NCBI RefSeq assembly: GCF_013177455.1
Contig: NZ_CP053660.1
Coordinates: forward strand, 2,480,001 to 2,544,000
Length of the DNA: 64,000 bases
Source of the DNA: Nocardioides marmotae
GTDB lineage: Bacteria > Actinomycetota > Actinomycetes > Propionibacteriales > Nocardioidaceae
Direction: 5' to 3'
The position numbers were made by a program, and so were the translations under genes. The notes below the pieces were generated by a model. It did not search any database. It had not been told where the DNA came from and worked only from the letters and a program-made list of their open reading frames with translations. Shown in pieces: positions 57,918-64,000 of the stretch. The number at the start of each line of letters is the position of its first letter. The stretch's first letter is position 1.

Positions 57918-58122
57918 ACCGGGTTTCGACACGCTCGCTGACGCTCGCTGCTCAACCAGCGGGACGTCGCTGGCGCTCGCTGCTCAACCAGCGGAAGTCG
58001 CTGGCGCGCTGCTCAACCAGCGGGACTCGCTGGCGCTCGCTGCTCAACCAGCGGGAGTCGCTGGCGCTCGCTGCTCAACCAGCGGGAGACGCTGGCGCTC
58101 GCCTGCTCGACCAGCGGGTCGG
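57918..58122. repeat. Tandem array, about six units of a ~31-bp GCTGGCGCTCGCTGCTCAAC repeat
   Basis: After CACCGGGTTTCGACACGCTC the unit TCGCTGGCGCTCGCTGCTCA-ACCAGCGGGAG repeats with small changes and short deletions up to 58122, 2 bp before the oppF stop codon. Each unit contains GCTGG...CCAGC and can fold on itself. A solo copy stands at 15690-15746. The array, with copy 2 of the palindrome, fills the 530-bp gap 57595-58124, in which no gene is supportable. Confidence 0.8.
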
Positions 58123-58124
58123 CG

Positions 58125-59405
58125 TCAGGCGGAGACCATCTGCTTGGTGTTCACGTCGTACCACGTGTCGTCGTAGCCCGGTCCCGTCGGCGGGGTGCTG
58201 ATCGTGGCCCCACCGACCGGGCTCCCCTGGCGGTCCACGCCGAGCAGCGGCGCGGTGACCGGCTCGGCGGGGTGGTGGCCGAGCTCGCCGGCGAAGTGGC
58301 AGGCGACCTTGTGCCGCGGCCCGATCTGCAGCAGCGGCGGCTCGACCCGGGCGCAGATCTCCTGCGCGAGCGGGCAGCGGGTCCGGAACCGGCACCCCGA
58401 GGGCGGGTTGATCGGGCTCGGGACGTCGCCCTCGAGCCGGATCCGCTCCCGGCGACCGCCGAGCGTGGCCTGCTTGATGTCGGGGACGGCCGATAGCAGC
58501 GCCTGCGTGTACGGGTGGTGGGCGTGGGAGTAGATGCTCTCCCGGTCCGCGATCTCCACGATCTTGCCGAGGTACATCACCGCGACCTCGGGGCAGAAGT
58601 GCCGGACCACCGCGAGGTCGTGGGCGATGAAGAGGAACGCGATGTCGAACTCGCGCTGCAGGTCCTGGAGCAGGTTGATGACCTGCGCCTGGATCGAGAC
58701 GTCGAGCGCCGAGACCGGCTCGTCGGCGACGAGCAGCTTCGGGTTGAGCGTGAGCGCCCGGGCGATGCCGATGCGCTGACGCTGACCGCCGGAGAACTCG
58801 TTCGGGTAGCGGTTGTAGTGCTCGGGGTTGAGGCCGACGACCTCGAGCAGCTCCTGGACCCGGGAGAGGATCTGGTTCTTCGGGACCACCTTGTGCACCG
58901 CGAGCGGGGCGCCCACGATCGCGCCGACGTTCTGGCGCGGGTTCAGCGAGGTGTAGGGGTCCTGGAAGATCATCTGCACCTCGCGGCGCAGCGGCTTCAT
59001 CTCCCTGTTCGACACGGTCGCCATGTCGAGGCCGCCGAAGCGCAGGGCGCCGGCGGTCGGCTTGTAGAGCCGGGTGATCAGCCGACCGGTCGTGGACTTG
59101 CCGCAACCGGACTCCCCCACCAGGCCGAGGGCGCCGCCCTTGGGGACCTGGAAGGAGATGCCGTCGACGGCCTGCACGTGGCCGACGGTGCGCCGCAGCA
59201 GCGCGCCGGACTTCAGCGGGAAGTACATCTTCAGGTCCTCGACCTCGAGCACCGGCTCGGCGGTCGGGTCCAGGGTGTTGGCCGCGTTGGTGCGCTTGGC
59301 CAGCTCCTCGAACGGCACGCGGGTCTCCTTCGCGCCGTCCTGGAGCTCCCCGCCCTCGGTGATCTCCGGGTTGTCCGCGCCGGGGTCGACGTTCAGGTCG
59401 GACAT
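58125..59405 (-). CDS. oppF: Oligopeptide ABC transporter ATP-binding protein, OppF type
   Basis: Second ATPase of a peptide importer, 426 residues. Walker A is [11 protein letters not shown], the Q-loop [16 protein letters not shown], signature [15 protein letters not shown], Walker [13 protein letters not shown], and the H-loop FIAHDLAVV. The C-terminal oligopeptide-transporter domain has [13 protein letters not shown] and later cysteines ([17 protein letters not shown]). An unusual N-terminal extension of about 50 acidic residues and a 40-residue tail ending [10 protein letters not shown] are present. ATG 59405 overlaps the oppD stop by one base. It is the last gene of the operon. Confidence 0.95.
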   Translation of the reverse strand: MSDLNVDPGADNPEITEGGELQDGAKETRVPFEELAKRTNAANTLDPTAEPVLEVEDLKMYFPLKSGALLRRTVGHVQAVDGISFQVPKGGALGLVGESGCGKSTTGRLITRLYKPTAGALRFGGLDMATVSNREMKPLRREVQMIFQDPYTSLNPRQNVGAIVGAPLAVHKVVPKNQILSRVQELLEVVGLNPEHYNRYPNEFSGGQRQRIGIARALTLNPKLLVADEPVSALDVSIQAQVINLLQDLQREFDIAFLFIAHDLAVVRHFCPEVAVMYLGKIVEIADRESIYSHAHHPYTQALLSAVPDIKQATLGGRRERIRLEGDVPSPINPPSGCRFRTRCPLAQEICARVEPPLLQIGPRHKVACHFAGELGHHPAEPVTAPLLGVDRQGSPVGGATISTPPTGPGYDDTWYDVNTKQMVSA

Positions 59406-60541
59406 CAGCTCTCCTCGTCGGGTCGTGCTGCGACGTCGACGCCGGGGTCTCCGGCGGCGAGGTCGGGGGCGATCTCCGGCAGGACCTCGGTCTTGTAGAC
59501 CGCATCGGGGTCCGCCAGGTGGCAGCGCTTCAGGTGGCCCGGCCCGCGGCTGCCCGGGACCAGGTCCGGGATCGTGGTGGAGCACAGGTCGCCCGGGACC
59601 TTGTCCACGTGGGCGCACCGCGGGTGGAACGAGCAGCCGGTCGGCATGCTCAGCAGGCTGGGCGGGTTGCCCGGGATCGGGATCAGCCGCGCGCTGGTGT
59701 CGGAGGTGACGTCCGGGACGCTCGAGAGCAGGCCCCAGGTGTACGGCATCTCCGGGTGCGTGAGGATCTCCCGCGTCGGGCCGTACTCCACCGCCCGGCC
59801 GGCGTACATGACCAGCACGTCGTCGGCCATCTCGGCGATCACGCCGAGGTCGTGGGTGATGATGATGACCGCGGAGTTGAACTCGCGCTGCAGGTCCTGC
59901 AGCAGGTCCAGGATCTGCGCCTGGACGGTCACGTCGAGCGCCGTCGTCGGCTCGTCGGCGATCAGCAGCGAGGGGTCGTTGATCAGGCCCATCGCGATCA
60001 TCGCGCGCTGCCGCATGCCGCCGGAGAACTGGTGCGGGAAGTCGTCCACGCGCCGGTCCGGCTGCGGGATCCCCACCCGGTCCAGCATCTCGACGGCCTT
60101 GCGGCGGGCGTCGCGCTTGCTCGCGCTCGGGTGGTGGACCAGGTAGGCCTCGGCGAGCTGCGAACCGACCTTGTAGAAGGGGTGCAGCGCCGCGAGTGCG
60201 TCCTGGAAGATCATCGAGACCTGGTTGCCGCGCAGTTTGCGCATGCGCGACTCACCGAGCCCGATGACCTCGGTGCCGCCGACGCGGATCGACCCGGTGA
60301 CCTGGGCGGTGCGGGCGTCGTGCAGGCCGAGGACGGCCATGCTCGAGACCGACTTGCCCGAGCCCGACTCACCGACGATGCCGAGGGTCTCCCCCATGCC
60401 GACGGAGTAGCTCAGGTCCGCGACGGCGGTGATCAGGCCGTCCTCGGTCGGGAACCGGACCGTCAGGTCGTCGACGACGAGGAACGGCTCGTCGCCGCCC
60501 ACGGGCGCCGTCGACCGGGACGGCTGGGTGGTCACGGTCAC
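59405..60541 (-). CDS. oppD: Oligopeptide ABC transporter ATP-binding protein, OppD type
   Basis: First ATPase of the importer, 378 residues. Walker [19 protein letters not shown]-loop [16 protein letters not shown], signature [15 protein letters not shown], Walker [21 protein letters not shown]-loop [12 protein letters not shown]. The C-terminal oligo_HPY region has [20 protein letters not shown] and HLKRCH with four cysteines. GTG 60541 overlaps the oppB stop by 4 bp. The paired Ser after GK (KSVSS) is typical for OppD. Confidence 0.95.
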   Translation of the reverse strand: MTVTTQPSRSTAPVGGDEPFLVVDDLTVRFPTEDGLITAVADLSYSVGMGETLGIVGESGSGKSVSSMAVLGLHDARTAQVTGSIRVGGTEVIGLGESRMRKLRGNQVSMIFQDALAALHPFYKVGSQLAEAYLVHHPSASKRDARRKAVEMLDRVGIPQPDRRVDDFPHQFSGGMRQRAMIAMGLINDPSLLIADEPTTALDVTVQAQILDLLQDLQREFNSAVIIITHDLGVIAEMADDVLVMYAGRAVEYGPTREILTHPEMPYTWGLLSSVPDVTSDTSARLIPIPGNPPSLLSMPTGCSFHPRCAHVDKVPGDLCSTTIPDLVPGSRGPGHLKRCHLADPDAVYKTEVLPEIAPDLAAGDPGVDVAARPDEES

Positions 60542-61548
60542 GACAGTCTCACTCTCGGGTCCAGGACGCTGTAGATCAGGTCGACGATCAGGTTGCTGAA
60601 GATCAGCACGATGGCGCTGAACAGCGCGGTCGCGGAGACCACCGGCAGGTCACGTCCGTTGACCGCCTGGAGGCTCCAGAACCCGATGCCGTCGATGTCG
60701 AAGATGCGCTCGGTGAAGATCGTGCCGGCCAGCAGCGTGCCGAAGTCGATGCCGAAGATCGTCACGACGGGCACCAGGGCGGCGCGGAGGCCGTGCTTGT
60801 AGACGACCTTGGTCTGGCTGAGGCCCTTGGCCTTGGCGGTGCGGATGTAGTCCTCCGACAACGCCTCGACCATCGAGCCACGTGCGTACCGGGTGTACTG
60901 GGTGCAGCCGAAGATGCCGAGCGCGATCCAGGCCAGCAACAGTCCCGAGAACCACTTGGCCGGGTTCTCGGTGAAGGGGAAGTAGCCGGTCTCCGCGAAC
61001 AGCGGTATCTCCCACTGGACGGTCAGGAACAACCACGTCAGCAGCGCGAAGAGGTAGTAGGGCACCGAGCTCAGCACGAGGAAGGAGGAGACCAGGGCCT
61101 TGTCGGCGAGCGTGCCTCGTCTTCGCGCGGCTGCCACGCCGATGGGGATGCCGAGGATGAGGTACAGGGCGGCACCGCCGAGCGCGACCGAGAAGGTCGC
61201 CGGCATCCGCTCCTTCATCTCCTCGAAGACGGGGGTCTTCGTGCGGTAGGAGTAGCCCAGGCACGGGGCCGGGCAGTCGAACTTCTTCGTCGAGCCGAAC
61301 TGGATCTCGCGGCCGACGAAGACGCCCTTCACGAAGGTGCCGTACTCGGTGTACCAGGGGTTGTTGTACCCCAGGTTCTCCTCGAAGTTGGCGAGCCGTT
61401 CGGGGGTGCAGCGGTTGCTGGTGTCGCGGTCGCAGATGGGCTGCGCCGGGCTCGAGGGCCCGAACCAGAAGAGCAGGAAGATGCTGAGCGAGACGAGGAA
61501 GACCACCACCACGCCGGACAAGAGCCGCTTGACCAGGTACGCGAACAC
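60538..61548 (-). CDS. oppB: Oligopeptide ABC transporter permease, OppB type
   Basis: Inner-membrane channel subunit, 336 residues, with six membrane helices. The N-terminus FAYLVKRLLSGVVVVFLVSL is the first helix; the coupling loop to the ATPase is EALSEDYIRTAKAKGLSQTK followed by VVYKHGLRAALVP. It carries a long periplasm-side loop (residues about 35-95) with several cysteines (PICDRDTSNRCTPE, KFDCPAPCLG), which is larger than in OppB of enterobacteria. GTG 61548 has AAGGAGA about 8 nt upstream. It follows oppA after a 132-bp gap with a stem-loop. Confidence 0.94.
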   Translation of the reverse strand: MFAYLVKRLLSGVVVVFLVSLSIFLLFWFGPSSPAQPICDRDTSNRCTPERLANFEENLGYNNPWYTEYGTFVKGVFVGREIQFGSTKKFDCPAPCLGYSYRTKTPVFEEMKERMPATFSVALGGAALYLILGIPIGVAAARRRGTLADKALVSSFLVLSSVPYYLFALLTWLFLTVQWEIPLFAETGYFPFTENPAKWFSGLLLAWIALGIFGCTQYTRYARGSMVEALSEDYIRTAKAKGLSQTKVVYKHGLRAALVPVVTIFGIDFGTLLAGTIFTERIFDIDGIGFWSLQAVNGRDLPVVSATALFSAIVLIFSNLIVDLIYSVLDPRVRLS

Positions 61549-61607
61549 GCCAGGTCTCTCCTTCTCTGGGACTTCACAGGGACCTGGGGTGCAGGTCCGC
61601 GTCGAGC

Positions 61608-61640
61608 GGGTGGGGCCCCCGGATCCCGGAGGCCCCACCC
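61608..61640 (-). terminator. Intercistronic stem-loop between oppA and oppB
   Basis: GGGTGGGGCC (61608-61617) and GGCCCCACCC (61631-61640) form a perfect 10-bp stem with a 13-nt loop, 41 bp after the oppA stop. Such hairpins behind binding-protein genes often let only part of the transcription pass on or protect the upstream mRNA, so that the binding protein outnumbers the permease. No T-tract. Confidence 0.65.
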
Positions 61641-61680
61641 TTGGTCGATCAGCTCACGATGGAGCGGTCAGGACCGGACG

Positions 61681-63459
61681 TCACTTGGCGACGTACAGGT
61701 CCTTGTAGTTCGGAGCACCCAGGGCACCGTCGCCGGTCGGGTTCCCGATCTTCTCGCCGAAGGCGAAGAGGTCGTTGCGGAACGCGGTCGGGATGATCGG
61801 GAAGTACTCGGTGGAGATCTCCTCGTCGAGGGAGCCCCAGGCGTCAGCCTGCTCCTCGAGCGGGAGCTCGTTGATGGCGTCCATCTCCGCGTCGATCGCC
61901 GGCTCGGAGAACAGCGCGGTGTTGTACGTCGCACCCGTGCGCAGCAGCGCCGGGAGCATGGTGGAGCCGGACGGCCAGTCCGAGCACCAGTTCACGCCAC
62001 GCAGGTTCAGGCGCTTGTTGATGTTGTTGCTCGGGTCGGTCCAGATCGTGTACAGCGAGGTCTCGATCGGGACCGGGATCGCGGTGACCTTGAAGCCGGA
62101 CTCCTCGAGACCCGCCTCGAGCTGCTCCTGGGCGGCCTCGGTGGTCGGGGTGCCCTCGTTGTAGGCCATGGTGATCTCGAACTCGCCCGGCTCGTAGCCG
62201 GCCTCGCTCAGGAGCTCCTTCGCCTTCTCGGGGTTGTACGTGAACTGCTCCCCGTCGACGTTGTACTCCTTCTTGCCCGCCATGCCCGGAGGCATGATCG
62301 AGTTCGCCGGGACGCGGGTCACGCCGGGCACCTCGCCCGAGGCGAGCCAGGCGTCCTCGTAGCGGTAGGCGTAGGCGAGCGCCTTGCGGACGTTGATGTC
62401 GGTGATCTTGGTGTAGTCCGGGGCCCAGAAGCTGGTGCACTGGGCGGACTGCTGGACCAGGCGGTCACCGAGCTTCTCGGTGGCGTCGGCGTAGTTCGAC
62501 GACGACAGCGAGGCCGAGAGCGAGGTCTGCGACTGGGCGTTGCCGCTCAGCATGATCTGGTCGACCTGGGTCGGGTCGGCGGAGAACTTGAAGACCCACT
62601 TGTCCGGGTACTGGTGGCGGGCCGGGTCGCTCTCGGGCACCCACTGGTCGTTGCGGACCAGGACGAGCTCCTCGCTCGGGCGGAAGGACTCGACCTTGTA
62701 GGGGCCGGTCGAGAGCGGCTTGCGACCGTACTCCGGCGGCTCGGAGGCGTCGCCCAGCGGAGCCGGGCCCATCGCCATGAACGCGCCCCAGTAGTCCATG
62801 TCCGGGAACGGCTTGGCCATCTTGATGGTGACCGTGCGCGCGTCGTTGTCGAAGGTGATCGCGTCGTAGGCGTCGGACTTCTTGGCGTCGGTGTAGGGAC
62901 CCTTGTACTTGTCCGCACCGGCGAAGAAGTTCACCGAGTACTCGGTGCCCGGGCCGGAGGGGAAGGCAGCGGAGTCGAGCGAGCGCTCGATGCCGAAGGC
63001 CACCTCCTCGGCGGTGATCGGGTCGCCGGTCTCCCAGCTGGCGTCCTCGCGGATCGTGAAGGTCCACTCGGTGAAGTCGTCGTTCGGCGTGCCGAGGTCC
63101 TCGGCGAGGTCCGGCACGAGGATCATGGTGCCGTCCTCGGTGCGCTTGTACTGCGTCAGCGACCGGTGGGTCAGCGCCTGCTGGATCGAGTTGCCGGTGA
63201 CCGACCAGCCGTTGGTCGGGTCGAGGTCCTCCGGGCCCGGGTCGTCGGGGAGGTACACCGTCACGGTGCCACCCTCGCTCGCGCCCTCGATGGGCTCGGC
63301 GGGGCCCTGGAGCTCCGCGTCCTTGGCGATGTCGGTGTCCGCGTTGCGGAAGCTCTTGTCGGCACCCGGGGTGTCGTCGTCGCTTCCACCTCCGCCGCAT
63401 GCGGCGAGGGAGAGCAGCGCAGCGCAGGCGACGATCGCCAGCGGCTTGGTCCGTCTCAT
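61681..63459 (-). CDS. oppA: Oligopeptide ABC transporter substrate-binding lipoprotein
   Basis: Extracellular receptor of the importer, 592 residues, SBP family 5. The signal peptide MRRTKPLAIVACAALLSLAA ends in the lipobox LAAC (Cys21), followed by a flexible GGGGSDDD linker. Family signs are YLPDDPGPEDLDPTNGW, LTQYKRTEDGTMILVPDLAE, WTFTIREDASWETGDPITAE, KPLSTGPYKVESF, IRKALAYAYR-like INVRKALAYAYRYEDAW, and YNPEKAKELLSEAGY. The length fits peptide-binding members, but the ligand cannot be told. ATG 63459 is the family start. It lies between oppC and oppB, an uncommon gene order. Confidence 0.95.
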   Translation of the reverse strand: MRRTKPLAIVACAALLSLAACGGGGSDDDTPGADKSFRNADTDIAKDAELQGPAEPIEGASEGGTVTVYLPDDPGPEDLDPTNGWSVTGNSIQQALTHRSLTQYKRTEDGTMILVPDLAEDLGTPNDDFTEWTFTIREDASWETGDPITAEEVAFGIERSLDSAAFPSGPGTEYSVNFFAGADKYKGPYTDAKKSDAYDAITFDNDARTVTIKMAKPFPDMDYWGAFMAMGPAPLGDASEPPEYGRKPLSTGPYKVESFRPSEELVLVRNDQWVPESDPARHQYPDKWVFKFSADPTQVDQIMLSGNAQSQTSLSASLSSSNYADATEKLGDRLVQQSAQCTSFWAPDYTKITDINVRKALAYAYRYEDAWLASGEVPGVTRVPANSIMPPGMAGKKEYNVDGEQFTYNPEKAKELLSEAGYEPGEFEITMAYNEGTPTTEAAQEQLEAGLEESGFKVTAIPVPIETSLYTIWTDPSNNINKRLNLRGVNWCSDWPSGSTMLPALLRTGATYNTALFSEPAIDAEMDAINELPLEEQADAWGSLDEEISTEYFPIIPTAFRNDLFAFGEKIGNPTGDGALGAPNYKDLYVAK

Positions 63460-63526
63460 TGTCCAGCCTTTCTTTCCAGTGGTCGCGCCCGCGAGGAGGA
63501 TCGTGGGCGGCGTGTGGGGGGCGCGG

Positions 63527-64000
63527 TCAGCGCCGGGTCTTCGGGTCCATCGCGTCGCGGATGGCGTCACCGAGCAGGTTGAGGGAGAGGACCAGCAGCA
63601 CGATGCCGAGCAGCGGCTCCCAGAGGTAGAGCGCGTACTTGTCGAACCACGGCACCGCGTCGGAGACCGTCTGGCCCCACGAGGCGCCCGAGGTGACACC
63701 GATGCCGAGGAACGCCAGGCCGGCCTCGAGGGCGACGAACGCCGGCAGCGTCAGCGAGACGCTCACGACGATGGGCGCGGCGAGGTTCGGCAGCAGCTCC
63801 TTGATCAGGATGCGGTGGGTCGGCATGCCGATCACCCGCGCGGCCTGGATGAACTCCCGCTCGCGCAGCGAGAGGACCTCACCGCGGACCAGGCGGGCCA
63901 GGCCCATCCACCCGAAGATCGCCAGGATCGCGATGAGCGACCACCGCTGGATCGTCGGGTAGTTCTCCGAGAGCGCGAACCGGTCGTTGATGATCGGCGC
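63527..64000 (-). CDS. oppC: Oligopeptide ABC transporter permease, OppC type (5' end beyond window)
   Basis: The C-terminal 157 residues of a DppC/OppC-type permease. The ATPase-coupling loop is LREREFIQAARVIGMPTHRI, followed by IKELLPNLAAPIVVSVSLTL, ALEAGLAFLGIGV, ASWGQTVSDAV and the final helix LLGIVLLVLSLNLLGDAIRD ending MDPKTRR. The frame runs off the right edge, and the visible part starts in a periplasmic/membrane segment (APIINDRFALSENYPTIQ). It precedes oppA by 67 bp and is probably the first or second gene of the operon. Confidence 0.95.
   Translation of the reverse strand, partial: APIINDRFALSENYPTIQRWSLIAILAIFGWMGLARLVRGEVLSLREREFIQAARVIGMPTHRILIKELLPNLAAPIVVSVSLTLPAFVALEAGLAFLGIGVTSGASWGQTVSDAVPWFDKYALYLWEPLLGIVLLVLSLNLLGDAIRDAMDPKTRR

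Overview
The window is chromosomal DNA of a very GC-rich actinobacterium. The gene set (RpoZ, mIHF, actinobacterial PriA, PGKGP-loop EF-P, DUF222/HNH protein, F420/PPOX protein, PyrR sites over ribosome binding sites, many GTG starts and GTGA/ATGA overlaps) fits a member of the Nocardioidaceae or a close relative; this is inferred from recalled families, since no database search was possible. Almost all genes lie on the minus strand in long, overlapping housekeeping operons. No rRNA, tRNA, CRISPR array, transposase or integrase was recognised. || Layout. 1-1230: 3' part of ribD with its FMN riboswitch. 1339-2175: a lipoprotein, then a 22-bp inverted repeat array up to rpe (2550-3221). 3513-5237: a stand-alone LigD-type polymerase domain divergent from a small AAA ATPase. 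5238-7130: a small, less GC-rich insertion bounded by a 17-bp direct repeat of the ATPase gene end, carrying two related small membrane proteins. 7145-10408: rsmB, mmcQ-like, fmt, def. 10497-13451: a second lipoprotein, a DUF222/HNH protein and a possible small membrane protein. 13547-19626: priA, metK, coaBC, rpoZ, gmk, mihF. 19709-28236: lipoprotein, pyrF, a PyrD-like protein lacking the catalytic Cys, pyrK, quinone-type pyrD, carB, carA and a PyrR site. 28427-30628: on the plus strand, a secreted protein that joins a thioester adhesin domain to a sortase domain. 30684-37147: LLM flavin oxidoreductase, hrpB, pyrC, pyrB, pyrR and a second PyrR site. 37363-44872: quinone oxidoreductase, PPOX protein, small W-rich protein, ParA-like ATPase, and a DUF1206 membrane protein between two paralogous disulfide reductases. 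44900-57594: nusB, efp, aroQ, aroB, aroK, aroC, prepilin peptidase, aroE, mltG, ruvX, alaS, two small proteins, rarA. 58125-64000: an oligopeptide ABC transporter (F, D, B, A and partial C). || How it fits together. The pyrimidine genes form one pathway split in two: pyrR-pyrB-pyrC, then hrpB and an LLM gene, and carA-carB-pyrD-pyrK-pyrD-like-pyrF. Each half starts with a nearly identical 39-nt PyrR-type hairpin that hides the Shine-Dalgarno sequence, so both halves are probably repressed together at translation. The divergently placed adhesin-sortase gene separates them. The aro genes make a near-complete shikimate set embedded in the alaS-ruvX-mltG-efp-nusB run. || The most unusual items are the adhesin-sortase fusion, the PyrD-like protein without its catalytic Cys kept beside PyrK, the 17-bp-flanked insertion, the possible CTG start of coaBC, and a striking number of unrelated palindromic or tandem repeats in intergenic gaps.
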